Made by a program: the position numbers and the translations under genes. Under the pieces are notes generated by a model. The model saw nothing but the letters and a program-made list of their open reading frames with translations, ran no database searches and was not told the origin of the DNA. From Allolobophora icterica (taxonomy: Eukaryota; Annelida; Clitellata; Crassiclitellata; Lumbricidae), in contig OY744610.1 of the NCBI GenBank assembly GCA_963556255.1, positions 8,923,751-8,987,750 on the forward strand: a stretch of 64,000 nucleotides of DNA. Direction: 5' to 3'. Below are positions 22,912-34,620 of the stretch, piece by piece. The number at the start of each line of letters is the position of its first letter. The first letter of the stretch is position 1.

Positions 22912-23736
22912 GCCACAAGAATCATGACACCATCGCGAACACTTTACACAGTTCGACCATACGATCAAATGGTCATCCCCTTCATGGCATTTGAACTCAG
23001 TTCCCACAGGTGATCTCTGGCGACATCTTGCACTAAATGCGCCATCGCTCATGTGCATAGAAGTCATAAAGTTCCTACTGCATTCATAGCACCGATGGTT
23101 ACTACTTCTGCATGGTCCTCTTTGCCACTGGTTATCTTCTGAACTAAATTCACATCTTTAGTGGCCTATTCTCACTAAATATTCTATTTTTTACCGGCTT
23201 ATGGACATTGCAAGTCCATACGCTTGTGTTGCACTAAGCGCTTCCTTGTAAACCTGTGATGATTTGTTAAATTGCGGCCGATTATAGCCTGCCATCCTGC
23301 TTATTATACTGGTTGCTTCTGGAATGTTTATGGTCATATATGGAATTTATGGATGTCTTTTCATTAAGCCGTGTAACCAGTCTTGAGTAGCAGACCTATC
23401 TGAAAATGGATAATCTAAGAAAATAACTGAAAATGGAATATTCAGTTGCACCGCCAGATCTAATGTCTTGTGTCTTAGGTCATATAATGTAAAACCAAAT
23501 AAAGCCTTTTCAATCATTTTGATTTGTTCCACCAATTGCTACTCTTACTCATGCTTACACATCATTGATAAATTGCTGAGTCTAACGATCCCAAGTTGGG
23601 AGACTTTCATACAGATCTGGTAAGCAGATGTAAGCTTATGTAATATACCGTACTGTCTGGCAGCCATTTTAGCGAGGTTCCAAGATGAACCCCATAGCAG
23701 CACATAGAGAATCAGTAACCTATGTATGTTTTTCAT
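22912..23736 (-). pseudogene. Pogo-like (jerky/Tigger-type) transposase remnant
   Basis: Minus strand, in order: a 63-residue frame at 23736-23545; then IEKALFGFTLYDLRHKTLDL and DWLHGLMKRHP (23535-23347), the signature of the CENP-B/Tc5-type DNA-binding domain with its G-F, A-x-x-L and D-W-L-x-F/L-x-x-R-H-P landmarks; IPEATSIIRMAGYNRPQFN; then, after loss of the DDE core, CYECSRNF and a Cys/His cluster (FKCHEG, CVKCSRWCHDSCG) near 22915-23085, like the PHD-type tail in many invertebrate pogo-like proteins. Stops and frameshifts throughout; nonfunctional. Confidence 0.7.
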
Positions 23737-24419
23737 TTATATATTCGCATCATTTTCAGAAAGTTGTAGAATAATATTTTGTAAACACTTTTACTGAGAA
23801 TAAGCATCAAAACTGATGTGATGATAGCATCATTTATGTTATCTATATCATCGCTATAATAATGCCTAAGGCATCAGTTGATGGTTGCTTAAAGTGAATC
23901 GCAATCAAAACTTGAATAAGCAACTGAAAAATAATGTGATATTGGAAGATATTGAGTATATATAAATAGCTAAATAACTTAATGCTACTGCGGGGCAAAA
24001 CGCCCCGACTGTGGGGCAAAACGCCCCCTCTATGGGGCGTTTTGCCCCGCTTGGTACTACCCTGTGAGATTGCCTATATCATGAAAAAATGTAACATAAA
24101 AGCCCCATTTACTTCGCATAATTATTCGATATACCGTATACTTTGAAACTATATTTGAACTTTTGGCTTTGCTTAGCCTTTTGTACCCTCTAATGATAAG
24201 GAATTGGCAGCAACCCCTTACAAGGAAACATGACAAAAATCAATTTTTCGAAATAAAAATTAAGCAAGCTAACAAAAATACAAAATGACTGACAATTATC
24301 TCAATAGGGTACAATTTATAGACCCCAGAACAGTCAAACAGTCATTACCTAGCACAGGGGAGACAGGGTGGGGTGGGGGCGTTTTGCCCCGAGGGGGCGT
24401 TTTGCCCCTCTCTCCCCTA

Positions 24420-25984
24420 ATTCTCTGAAATAAACCACCATCGGTTTGTTAAGTCGGTTCGTTTCTGTAAAGAGGTCGAATACAAAGAAATACCACAGAT
24501 ATTCTATTATTATCAAATATGTTTGGAAAAACTAAATATTTAAAGAAAACGAGTTAATTATATGCAGCATTTTGAAAAGCCTATAAAAGATGTATAAATA
24601 GAGCCTAATAGGCCCTATTATAAATGTTATTTGTAAATGTTCACTGTTTAGCGACATCTTGTGTTTTCAGGGTCGTTGACGTCGACTCGTCTCAAGGAAT
24701 AGTCATTTGTAATGTAGCCTACAACAAACGTGTTCCGTTGTTAGTACCGATTGTAAATGTAAATGTAAAATGTCATCGTGTACGGACCGAAATGTAACTC
24801 TTTAAAAAAAGCCTGTATCTGAATTTTGTTAGGTTAAAGATTGTTTAACAACTCTGTCATATGGAGAGAAACCTAGAGCATCGTAAATTATATAAAGAGC
24901 ATAAGGGATATGTAAAATCTGGAGAGTACTATAAAAAGGTGTCTTAACCGTACCTAATATTATTCGTAATGTTCACTGTTTAGCGACATCTCGTGCTTGC
25001 CAGAGCCGGACACAGCAACCATTAGATATCGTTGACCACTGGAATACAACTAGACATTTTCGAAAAGATGCACCTTTTAATTGAGTTTTTCTCAGTGTGC
25101 AGTGGGGAAAGCGATTTACGGAATCATTCTCCGATTTCTTAATCAACGGACGCTATTTTTGTAGCGTCTGACTTGAAACTTTGATTCAGATGGCAGACAT
25201 CTTTTACTTCTTCGATATGGAAGACAAAGAGGAAATGAAATTAATCAGAATGTGCGAGATATCGCGGGTGTTTTAAAGCTTCCAGCTCCCCACCCTTCCC
25301 CGGCTGCAATCATCAAAGTTTCTCAGCACCTTATATCAAGTTAGAAAAGGGAGACAGCGCAACTTACTTTATCGACGCTTAATTTATTAAAATCCACAGA
25401 CACCGATTACAACCTTGATTGGATCAAACTTCAGCAAGCCATGCAGTGAGATGAAGCGAAAAGTGGTTCACTGTACAGTAGGCTACCTGGAAAACCTTTA
25501 TACATGGAAATACCAGAATAATTTCGATCGACAGCCAGTCAGGTTGTATGTGTGTTCGTATGTATGTATGTACGTGTTTGTATGTAAACACTTATCAGAA
25601 CACTTATTATAGCTCATTTGAAGTACCCCCAAAAGGCTCTGTACCAATGACTATCTGACAGACCTAAACAGGTGAGTTTTAAGACATTTAGCAAATGTCT
25701 GCTGCCCAGAATCAAAGGCAACAGTAAGTAAGTGCAGTGGCAGACTGTTCCAGGAGGACGGTTCAGGTTCAGCACACAAGAAGGCGCGACAGAGTGGCAT
25801 CTGCAAATCTCTATTTGATGTAGAGCGTAGCGATTACCGACCTAGTATAAATTGTCGCAGTAAATGGTAAAGACCTATGTGCACTACGGTCAAATGTATT
25901 TGACACTGAATTTAGCTTATTTATTAGAATTCGCGAGAGATATAATAATAACAATAATAAAATATAATAAAATAAAATATAGGA
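24420..25984. other. Noncoding mosaic with repeated GCGACATCT modules
   Basis: The phrase GTTCACTGTTTAGCGACATC occurs at about 24639 and 24972, and AAAGGTGTCT at 24935. These modules belong to the dispersed family described for 11820-12177. No gene seen. Confidence 0.6.
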
Positions 25985-26235
25985 TTTTTATTTATTTATA
26001 TATTTATTTCGGATATTTCTATAGCGCCTCCGCAAGTCAACTACTACTCAGAGGCGCTCCCGATTACAGCATTGATACAGTGTCGGAGTTTTCACGCCGA
26101 AGCGCCACGAGCAATTGCGAGTGAAGGACTTGCCCAAGGTCCGTACGCAGCGGCTAGAGTGGGATTCGAATCTGCAACCCTCCGGTCACAAGGCACCGAA
26201 CTTACCACTGAGCCACCACGCTTACCACCACCACC
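25985..26235 (-). repeat. Composite tRNA-like SINE
   Basis: On the minus strand: GTGGTGGCTCAGTGGTAAG, then GGTTGCAGATTCGAATCCC (box-B-like), then the CTTGGGCAAGTCCTTCACT block, ending in a TATAGAAATATCCGAAATA tail. The CCTTGAGCAAGTCCTTCACT block also occurs in SINEs near 41448 and 49250. Confidence 0.75.
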
Positions 26236-26425
26236 ATAGGATGTTGTATGCGTATGATGTCTCTCCGATTTTTATTCGACTGATTGTTATTTGTTTGCAA
26301 AACCTATCCGAAGTACTGTAACAGCGAAGTATAGGATAGCGAATAAATTAAGAATCATAACTAGACTGGGATAATTAGGTTAATAAGACGGTTGGAAAAT
26401 GATTCTTTGCTTACTACCACACACT

Positions 26426-26800
26426 GTTTGAGATAGTCGATGACGTCACGTTGTCCTTGGCGATCGGCGTGTACCATGGCAACGTCGCGTGCTAATCAAG
26501 CCTTCTTCGTAGCGACTCCACGATCGGCTTCGTTGGAGATCAGCCATTTTAAGGGTTTCTATGACAACAGAAGGTATATGGATGTTTGCTATATTCCAAA
26601 TGGAAGCCATCTCATTAGAAATAATATATATTCTATATGTATATAAACCATATAGATATATTATATCAGAAATAATATATATTTTATATGTATTTAAATC
26701 ACGGAAGCCGCAAGATTGCGTTTAACAATGGATGCTACCATATGAAATTACAACGCTTCGAATAGACACCTTTTATTAAGGTCATCATGTTACTATAATA
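26426..26800 (+). repeat. Modular repeat, module B direct plus module A inverted
   Basis: 26426-26611 matches 11980-12172 (GATAGTCGATGACGTCACGT, CTTGGCGATCGGCG, GGGTTTCTATGACAACA, GGAAGCCATCTCAT). 26700-26800, reverse-complemented, matches 11830-11915. Here module B is not interrupted by the mariner, so it is the empty-site comparator. Confidence 0.8.
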
Positions 26801-29314
26801 AACATTAATTGCATAGCAGTGTTACATTGCCTAGATTCTTATGTGAGAACTTGGTATGATGTAGAAGGGTACCGTACACTATCGAATTGACTAAACCGTA
26901 CCTTTGCGACCAAGGAGAGCGATTGATCGCTTGCCTCAAATGAGACGCTCCGCCGTTGACGTCGCCCTCCTCCTTTTCCCCGGCTTGGGACTGGCAGTAC
27001 CAGAGTACGGGCAGTTACGCAGTTCTTAAGACAAGCGTAGTAGTTTCCAGTGTTTAGCGACATCTCGTGGCTGCCAGGGTCGTTGATTTGTTGACCTGTA
27101 CGTAGGCCTACATAGTAATAAGACACTATTCTACCAACAGTCAGATAGCAGAAGAGCAAGACTTTTGTAGTAGTTTCCGGCTTCTGAACGACATCTAGCG
27201 GCTGCTAGAATTGCCACAGTCACCAGGAGATGATAGACATCGTGTAGGTCAAAAATGGGTCCCTGTCTATACTTATATAAGAATGTTTAGCAAGAATTAA
27301 AATCTACTTAGCCCTGTTATGGTTCCCTAAGCAGCCATGATTATGAAGTGTTAACGACTTCATTTTCTTGGCATCGGCATATGAGAGGGGGTTGCCGTCC
27401 TCTTCCTCGCCGTCTGATCTTCACACTGACAGTTTCCGGTTAATGTAGTTATTAAAGCTGCGTTCGCAATTGGGCGCAGGTGGAACAGAAATCACGATAC
27501 AAATTTCTGCTATATCGGGACCTGAATCGGACCCCACCTTTCGGTTAACACTCCAGCATGCTAACCATCACACTAACGTGCAGCCAATGTAATGTGCCTT
27601 ATCAATCGTTACTTAAAGCAAAGTCGTTGTACAATGGAATTACTCCACGAGACGATAATAATCCGTAGAATGGCAAAGAAAACTTACATCATGGGGCTGC
27701 TGCTTTCTCTTATATAATGCGAATTTCATAGTTAAAAGAGGTGTTGAATTATTTTGGACGGTTCTCACCGTTCGTATGCCAAAACATAGAGTAAAAACGT
27801 AAAATTTTTTACGAAACTGAATTATATAGCGTGGTTAGAATCAACGTTAAAGGTGTCTACCGCAGCTTATAAATATAACAGTAATAGTTGTGTTGCCACG
27901 AGAAATTTTAATTAGTTGATGCTTAATGATTCTCTGTCATAAAAGGTGGTCTCCAAAATGGCTGTGTAGTTTAAGAGAAACACGTCCACATCCTGTTTTT
28001 ACAAGAAAACTGAATATTCTTAAAGCTCCACGAAAAGTTTTTTCAATTAGATTGTCAAATACAGTAGATACAAAGATGGTCGCCAAGTACATTAGTACAT
28101 TACCACACCTCCTTTTACGTTTATGTTTACAAACATGTGATTTTCTTTCTGTTTTGTTTGCTTAAGCTATAACAATTTGCCAAACTAATTTCTGTCGACT
28201 TCAACAGCCTTTGTTACCATAAGATGTCGTTAAACTCTGCATCCATCCATATTAATGATTTGTAACCTCTTAAGAAGCTTTGCCATGTATAGGGGACCTC
28301 GCCAAGAGTGCCGAGTAGCCAAAGCGGCTGGCTTCGTTCCCAAAACCCACTCTGCACACAACAGTATCAGCCACACTCCATAATAAACGATCGAAAATAC
28401 CATGTCTAGCTCTACTCCGACACTGCAGTTTTAGTGATGAAAGAGGTCGACGTAACATAATAGCATGCACATATTCATTGATAAAAAGAGATACAGAGAG
28501 GACAAAGGAGAGGAAAAGAAACACACAGACAGACGGACATATAGACCGATACAAATGGAGAGAAATAGTCAATCAGTCCAAAGTTCCAAACCCAATATTC
28601 CTAGATCTAACTAAAATCGATAAAGGAGCAGTTAAAGATTGGTGGGTGGATACGAAGTTTAACGGCATCTTATTGCAACAATATATCAAGCGCCATTGAC
28701 GGCGGCATATTTTAACAGTTCTTATCGTTCAATGAAGTATTAATTATAGTAACAACGGCACCTACTTAACCATCAACCCAATAAGTTCACTTTTAAAATG
28801 TGGTCTATATTGATACTGAAATAAGCGATTTAAAGGTGTCAAAATTGCGCTTAATAAAATTCGTTGAAGTGAACGGCAGCGACATCTGGCGAGCGTGAAA
28901 TCTAACATCATTGTCAACATTTAGGAACATTTTTGCAGCATTTGCTCTTGGCATTATTTCTTTTAACACGGATTGCGTGTGAAGCTTCTGCTGTATATAG
29001 ACAAAGTATTTTCCACTGACTTCGGGTGTAATAAAGTATTCATAACTGGACAGTTCCTAGCATCTTGCGCTGATGGCTCAATTGCCGTGCCTGAGAAAAT
29101 GCTTGGCTGATCAGTTGCCTCAGTCACGTCATTCTAATATACTGAAATAACAGACACTGTGTGCTTTAAGCTTTTTGGTGGTTTCATAAATTTAATCAGG
29201 CGCTGTTATAAAAAAAGAATGTATGGAATTCATTTCATGTAAAGATTTTTTGAATTATTTGAATTTCATTTTCACGTATTTCAAATAATGCCTTTGCTTA
29301 AAATATTATAATAG
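26801..29314. other. Noncoding repeat mosaic
   Basis: Contains further GCGACATCT modules (27057, 27187, inverted at 28221, 28879), AAAGGTGTC modules (27849, 28832) and GGTTCTCACCGTTCG (27760). A SINE lies at 27340-27585. Several open frames (27926-28165, 28270-28572) carry no recognisable domain. Confidence 0.6.
27340..27585 (-). repeat. tRNA-derived SINE (degenerate)
   Basis: Minus-strand order: GTTAGCATGCTGGAGTG, a decayed box B (GGTCCGATTCAGGTCCC), then AGACGGCGAGGAAGAGGAC and AAGAAAATGAAGTCGTTAAC, shared with the SINE bodies at 4262 and 40673. Confidence 0.75.
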
Positions 29315-30182
29315 TGTAACGAATCGTTACAAGCCTTAAGTATATTACTTTCACTAAGATTGCGAAGTCAATGTTATTCGCTAGAGGCCACTGCGGTAGT
29401 GCTGTACAGCGCATGCCAGCAGTAGATCTGTGGTATGCGAGTCAACCAATGAGAAGACGTCGCGCTTTCTATGCTTGTTCGTGATTGGCTAGAGGTGAGC
29501 ACGTGCGAACATTTGCGCCCGTTTTCGTGGCCTGTATGCAGTTTCAGCCTAGACGTGAACGAGAAAGGAAGGAATTGGTGTCCTTGGAGCTATTTTTAGC
29601 GTGAAATGGTCTTAACTGCGCAATAAGGAATTTGACGATTAAAACGATGGAAATTGTCGAAATTCGGGGATAATATTTCATCGCAACTACATCTTTGAAG
29701 ATCGGGCGTCGAATTTATCGACGGGCGTTCGATATTTCTTCGAATTTGGGGAATTATGGCAAAATTCCCGGGAGGCCATGTTTTCTATTGAATTGGTGCA
29801 ACGGAGCTCCCGTGACCTTGGATAACCTTGACGAGGATTGATATTTACTGGATTTGACCGGAATCGCAAATATGGGCAATTGAGAAGAATATATCTTGGA
29901 AGTTCAGGGAGTACAACCCCTTATTCTTTTGAGTCGTATATTGAAATCTCCAGCGATACGTAGATATAGGGTCGTTAGATTAGATACGTATAAGTTTGTT
30001 GTGAAGCGATAAGGCGATAGGTTAAGTTCATGTGCTATATAAATGTACACGTTAACTTAGTCAGGAAACATACAGCGATAGATAAGTCGATAGTTTAGAT
30101 TCACTTGTGCTATATAAATGTAAATGAACATATGGCGATAGTATAACTCGATAATTTCATTTCTGTTCAATAAATAATTATA
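29315..30182 (+). promoter_or_regulatory. Putative LTR or promoter region
   Basis: Begins with a perfect 17-bp palindrome TGTAACGAATCGTTACA. It contains CCAAT-type sites (AACCAATGAG at about 29444, GATTGGCTAG at about 29492), two TATATAAATG TATA-like boxes each in a GTGCTATATAAATGTA context (30032, 30110), a tandem near-duplicate of that segment, and AATAAAT just before the ATG at 30183. This looks like a retroelement LTR beginning TGT, but I found no second LTR or primer-binding site, so a cellular promoter is not excluded. Confidence 0.4.
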
Positions 30183-30863
30183 ATGGAAGAAGAGATTTTA
30201 TCTGAACACGAAACTAGCCAAATAGGTGTCATTTTGGAAAGGGTGGTAGAAACCCAGGAAAAGATTGTAGAGCGCCAGACAAATCAAGACTCGATACTAG
30301 GGGCATTTGTAGAGCGCCAGTCGACTCAAGAATCTGTATTAAGTACATTTATAGAGCGCCTGACAAATCAGGAAACTCTTATGCGTTCATTATTCGAATC
30401 TCAGCAGACCTTCATGGAAACCCAACACGTATTTATGGAGCGCCTATTATCAGATCGGGTCCCTGAGAGAAGAGAGCAGAAGAAAGAAATTGAGTCTGTT
30501 GTGAGAGCGCCGAACCCTAGTGAGGGCTTGATACTAAGCCCTGCTGCGCCAGCAACGGCAGCCGCGGACATGCCACTCGTCATCCATGGTAGAAGAATGC
30601 CTCAGGGACCTAGTATAATGCAATCGGACGTGAAGCCTCGCTCTCGGCCTAGTAAGAAAAGGCGACAGCGGTTGCAGAAGATAGAGAGAAGAGAACAGGC
30701 CCACAGCGCCAGCAAGCTGGGTTCAAAACCAGGGCTTGTATACTCTTCAGATGTTCTCTCACAACAGCGCGGGCACTCGCTAGAGCGGGACCAGCACGCT
30801 ACAATAGATGTAGAAATATGGATCTACATAAATAGATATAAACAAATATATTACATTTCTTAG
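30183..30863 (+). CDS. Hypothetical coiled-coil/basic protein, possibly Gag-like
   Basis: 226-residue frame starting MEEEILSEHETSQIG. Residues about 20-95 form a predicted helical region with an internal repeat of about 17 residues (IVERQTNQDSILGAF, VERQSTQESVLSTF, IERLTNQETLMRSL). Residues about 155-175 are very basic (RSRPSKKRRQRLQKIERR). No zinc knuckle, protease or polymerase follows; after 30863 the sequence runs into a SINE. Codon use looks genuinely coding and the frame is the longest non-repeat ORF in this part of the window. It may be the 5' part of a truncated LTR-retroelement Gag or an independent gene. I do not recognise it. Confidence 0.45.
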   Translation: MEEEILSEHETSQIGVILERVVETQEKIVERQTNQDSILGAFVERQSTQESVLSTFIERLTNQETLMRSLFESQQTFMETQHVFMERLLSDRVPERREQKKEIESVVRAPNPSEGLILSPAAPATAAADMPLVIHGRRMPQGPSIMQSDVKPRSRPSKKRRQRLQKIERREQAHSASKLGSKPGLVYSSDVLSQQRGHSLERDQHATIDVEIWIYINRYKQIYYIS

Positions 30864-30962
30864 CAGTAGTCAAACCTATCGGAGATGAAAGTGAACTGTA
30901 CAGAAGTGTTTGCCTATTGTTCCTGCTTTTTATACGCTATAAATCATATGGGGGAAGTGGTG

Positions 30963-31113
30963 CTTGATAGCCTAGACTAAGTGGTTAGAGTGCAAGACTG
31001 TCAATCGAGAGGTCCGGGGTTTGAATCCTCGCCACTGTCGCCAGGGCAAAATTTGGTTCGAAATTTCTGCATCACCTGCACCCCCTAACCATCTCAGCTA
31101 TGATGAGTACACT
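30963..31113 (+). repeat. SINE, left half (split by hAT element)
   Basis: Box-A-like AGCCTAGACTAAGTGGTTAG, box-B-like GGGTTTGAATCC, then the body up to GATGAGTACACT. It resumes at 40673 with AGTACACTATCGATGGGAAG, so 8 bp (AGTACACT) are duplicated. Confidence 0.85.
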
Positions 31114-31349
31114 CAGTGCCGGATTAACTTTTTAGAGGCCTGGCGCAAACAATGCAACAAAACTAAAGTAGGACCTCTATCCAATCAAATTATCAAAAAA
31201 TGGGGAAAAAATTAATTATATAGAAAAACATACTTTAATAATTTATGAACACAAAATGAAGCTGTGATAGGATCATAGGAGATTTTTTAATTTTACTTGT
31301 TACAGTTCAACTGTTCAAATATGTTCGTCGAGTTTAAAAGTCTTTCCTT

Positions 31350-31961
31350 CGCGCTTTTAAAGTAGAGAAAGAATCAATGATATCTTGAAAGTCAAGATCT
31401 GTCAAGATTTCCGACTCAATGTTCAAAAGAGTTAAATTTGCCAATCTGTCCTGGCCTCAAGGATTGGTGTGATCGTAAAAAAGCAGAATCGTTTAGTTTT
31501 CTTTTGGTACTATTCAATTTTACTTTATTTCCATGTTGTTTTATGGATTTAGAGTACATGCCATCTTGATTACGACATGGTTCAGGTCCCATCTGCAGCC
31601 AATAACTGACCAAATCTTCATTTATAGTCCACAGAGCAGCATCTGTTTGTGGCACGTTTCCAACAGATTGATTCTCTTGTTTTAATTGTAGATCTATGGT
31701 AGTTTCAGATTTAGGCATATCAGTGATATCATTGCTGAAATCAAGGGTGTCTGTTGTTGGCATTAGTGCTGACACTGCTGAGCGGCCTAAGCCTGAACTG
31801 CATCCAGCTTCTGACGCTGAGTCGACACCACCTATAAATTGCGGCACTTCTCGTGTTTTTACTGCCAGAAATTTATCAATACTACCACGTTGCTGTTTGC
31901 CTACCTCTTCAAGTTCGCGTTTTCTTTGACGTTTCTGCCAACCGGACTCAAATTTCTTCAT
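31350..31961 (-). pseudogene. hAT transposase, internally deleted (N- and C-termini)
   Basis: Frame from ATG at 31961: MKKFESGWQKRQRKRELEEV, then KQQRGSIDKFL, typical of ZMYM/TTF-finger-type hAT proteins; residues about 110-165 hold a W-T-I-x-x-D-L-x-x-Y-W...GPEPCRNQDG block of the TTF-type zinc-finger region, and SAFLRSHQ. It then jumps, in another frame, to LANLTLLNIESEI, LTDLDFQDIIDSF and KARRKDF-stop, the standard C-terminus of these proteins. The RNase-H-like catalytic core is missing. Usual length is about 600-800 aa; here 181 codons are open. Dead. Confidence 0.75.
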
Positions 31962-32140
31962 TTTCTTTAGGCCTACTTATTTTATTTGTTTAAAAATTAA
32001 AATTAAAAAAAGAAATAATTAGTGCTGACACTGCTGAGCGGCCTAAGCCTGAACTGCATCCAGCTTCTGACGCTGAGTCGACACCACCTATAAATTGCGG
32101 CACTTCTCGTGTTTTTACTGCCAGAAATTTATCAATACTA
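31763..32140. repeat. 256-bp tandem duplication within the hAT element (left copy and start of right copy)
   Basis: 31763-32018 is duplicated: 31763-31884 matches 32019-32140 and 31885-32018 matches 40152-40284, the second copy being split by the TA-flanked insert. The copies are nearly identical (ATTAGTGCTGACACTGCTGA ... ATTTATCAATACTA, then CCACGTTGCTGTTTGCCTAC). The left copy keeps the uninterrupted ATACTACCACG site. Confidence 0.9.
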
Positions 32141-32504
32141 CACTCTTAAATTTGCCAAGTTATGTCAGCCGAATCCGCGGACAAAAGAACTAAAATTCAT
32201 AGGTAAAAATTAGCTTCCTAAGCCTTGATCTGTTCCACGTAAATCTTCATGGTTATCCGAATGTAGGTAATTTGCCTTAAAATACCAAGCCTATTATTCT
32301 TTGAATGCTGCTGGTGATTTGAATTAGCACGCCTGTGGTTCACCTACAGAAATTGCCTTATATAGGGTGGCGCATACAGACAGCTGCTGCGATAGTTCGC
32401 TTATTTCAAGTCAATGCTTCCGAGCGGCGAATGCGCGCACGTACGTCGAGCATCAGGGCGCTCAGTCCAACCGACTTAGCACGATCATTCAGACCTGGTC
32501 TGCG

Positions 32505-32812
32505 CGCTGCAGCTACAACTTTGGCCGCGTAATTAAATATTCATTATGCGTACTGGGCCTGTCAATGATGTATAGCGGAATCTTGTTTGATCTTTGTAGC
32601 TGCAACTTTGGCTGCCTGTGTAAATATTCATTATGCGTACTGGGCCTGTCAATGATGTATAGCGGAATCTTGTTTGATCTTTGTAGCTGCAACTTTGGCT
32701 GCCTGTGTAAATATTCATTATGCTAACTGGGCCTGTCAATGATGTATAGCGGAATCTTGTTAAATCTCTGTAGCTGCAACTTTTGCTGCCTGTGTAAATA
32801 TTCATTATGCGA
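32505..32812. repeat. 87-bp tandem repeat, ~3.3 copies
   Basis: AAATATTCATTATGC recurs at 32535, 32622, 32709 and 32796; between are GGGCCTGTCAATGATGTATA and TTTGTAGCTGCAACTTTGG. The 87-bp period (29 codons) keeps frames open on both strands; no known protein is encoded. Confidence 0.95.
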
Positions 32813-34287
32813 ACTACGGGCAAATATGGGATAGTGAACACTACTTTGAACTAACGAGACGCATATGTGCCTGTATAGCTTGATTAACTTGTTCTTAGTT
32901 TATGTAGCTCGCCTATATTGTTAGATCGGCATCGTTTCAGAAGTGGCAGCTTTCTTCACATAGTTCAATAATTCATTCATTCTCGAAATTTATATAGCGC
33001 CTCTTTAGAGACCTACTCATAGGTTTCTAGTTAAACTTATTCATATTTGATGAATCATCATCATCATCATCACGACCATCCTCATTGCTGCGGATCGGAG
33101 ACCAGAGCCAACGACGTCAGTTTTAATATTTGATGAAGCTTGCTACTTATAGTTAGATCAGAATGTTATCATGAATGGCACATGAAAACTTGTCATGTGA
33201 AAAATTGCATAACGTGAAAAGATTTAACGTTAGGTGAGAGTTCATATGTGATGTCAAATGGAACTGTAAAATGTAAAAATTATCCCACATTAAGACAGGG
33301 TTGCCAGTTTTTGAACGAAATGAAACCAGAGTTTTCCCAGAGTTGAAAAAAATTTCAAGTTTGGCCAAGAATCGGTTTTTCAACTGAAAAAAGGCTTTAT
33401 GTTGCTAAAACAAACTAGCACTTTATATTTTATTTAACTTAATACTTTAATATGGGACTTTAATTGCTGCAATGAACTTTTTTACGATGATTATTCAGGC
33501 TAAAAATATTGTTTCATGGAACGGTAATATTGTAAGGTTTGCATTATACTGAACTAACAAGTTTAAACTTTATTATACCAAACACAAGTGTTCCTACTTT
33601 TGCAGAAAACGCGAGACATGACTAATGTGAGTAAGGTTGCCAAAAAACTACAAATGTCCCAGACTAAAAATTCCATGAATTTTACAACACTTTAACATAA
33701 CAAATAAATGTAACTTCAATACACTTCAAATGTCTAGAGCATGCACACAAAATTTCTTAAGTAAATAAACGCTTATTTGATTTTAATAAGAAATAATGTT
33801 TAAATTAAGAGATACAATGTAAATCGGCCAACAACTGCAGCACTTTTGTTCCGCTTTTGTCCATACACCACCCTCTGCAGGAATAGTAAAGTTGACTTTG
33901 CAGCGTCAGGAAAGTTGACATCAAAAATAAAGAAAGTCTTGAAGCATGTCTACTGCAGTCATCGCATTGGACACTCCAAAATAAATATCCCGAGAACTCA
34001 TTGCGTAGAAACAGAACCCTCTTCGAGATTGCTCGGGTTCTCGACAAGTGCAACAACATGGGTTTGCAGCCATAACCCCATTCTGCTCCATATTATGTAG
34101 TATATTCGTTTATTGAGCAAAAGTTGGCACACCGCAACTAGGAACAGATGAATACGCTGAAGAAAAATATATATAAAAAAATAAAAATAATGTACTAGTT
34201 CTTGACTAAATTTAGCTATTGGGGCTTAATAGATTGCATTAAATAGAACTCTCGGTATATAGTTCTTATCGTCTTTGGGTGGAAGTT
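32813..34287. other. Noncoding AT-rich interior of the TA insert
   Basis: A (CAT)n patch at 33055-33071 and a TATATAGCGCCTCTTTAGAG fragment near 32990 are the only recognisable items. Confidence 0.55.
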
Positions 34288-34554
34288 CTGAGACACACTT
34301 AAACCACGCTGTTAAAATAAATGTCAGAAAACAAATATTAATATTTTGCTTTCGTAGAAATAAACATAGTGTTCAAATGCAAACAATCAGACTTTACAAA
34401 GAAATAAAGAAAAGTGCATGCTTTCAAATTCACATCACCCAGAGCAGGCAGTAAGTACATTCTTTATTACACCAAAGGAAACGCACAATGGGACATTAGC
34501 TAGAAGCACTGATTGTATTGTTTTGTATTTCAAAGCTTAAAAAGCGCCTCTACC
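34288..34554 (+). repeat. 267-bp direct repeat, copy 1
   Basis: Appears identical to 35056-35322 (offset 768): from CTGAGACACACTTAAACCAC to AGCGCCTCTACC. A LINE fragment lies between the copies. Confidence 0.95.
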
Positions 34555-34620
34555 TATAGCCAACCATCGCCAAGGCTTGAAACCCCGCGTTTCAAGCCTT
34601 GGCGATGGTTGGCTATAGGT
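34552..34620. repeat. Perfect 31-bp-arm hairpin at the repeat/LINE junction
   Basis: ACCTATAGCCAACCATCGCC plus AAGGCTTGAAA, loop CCCCGCG, then the exact complement. The right arm (34590-34620) belongs to the minus-strand LINE fragment; the left arm is an inverted copy of it, abutting the 267-bp repeat. This suggests a template switch during repair or reverse transcription, or an assembly fold-back error. Confidence 0.95.

Larger units (their letters stand above)
22427..24417. mobile_element. Pogo/CENP-B-type DNA transposon remnant, TA target
   Basis: Inverted ends GGGGAGAGGGGGGCAAAACG and, from the right, GGGGAGAGAGGGGCAAAACG, flanked by TA (22425-22426, 24418-24419). The palindromic word GGGGCAAAACGCCCC recurs at both termini, near 22612 and three times around 23993-24046. 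Minus-strand coding remnants show a CENP-B-like helix-turn-helix and a C-terminal Cys/His cluster with the catalytic region deleted between. A hAT MITE is nested at 22718-22911. Confidence 0.85.

Noticed and set aside
32335..32841. 119- and 102-codon ORFs on both strands
   Set aside because: Both run through an 87-bp tandem repeat whose length is a multiple of three.
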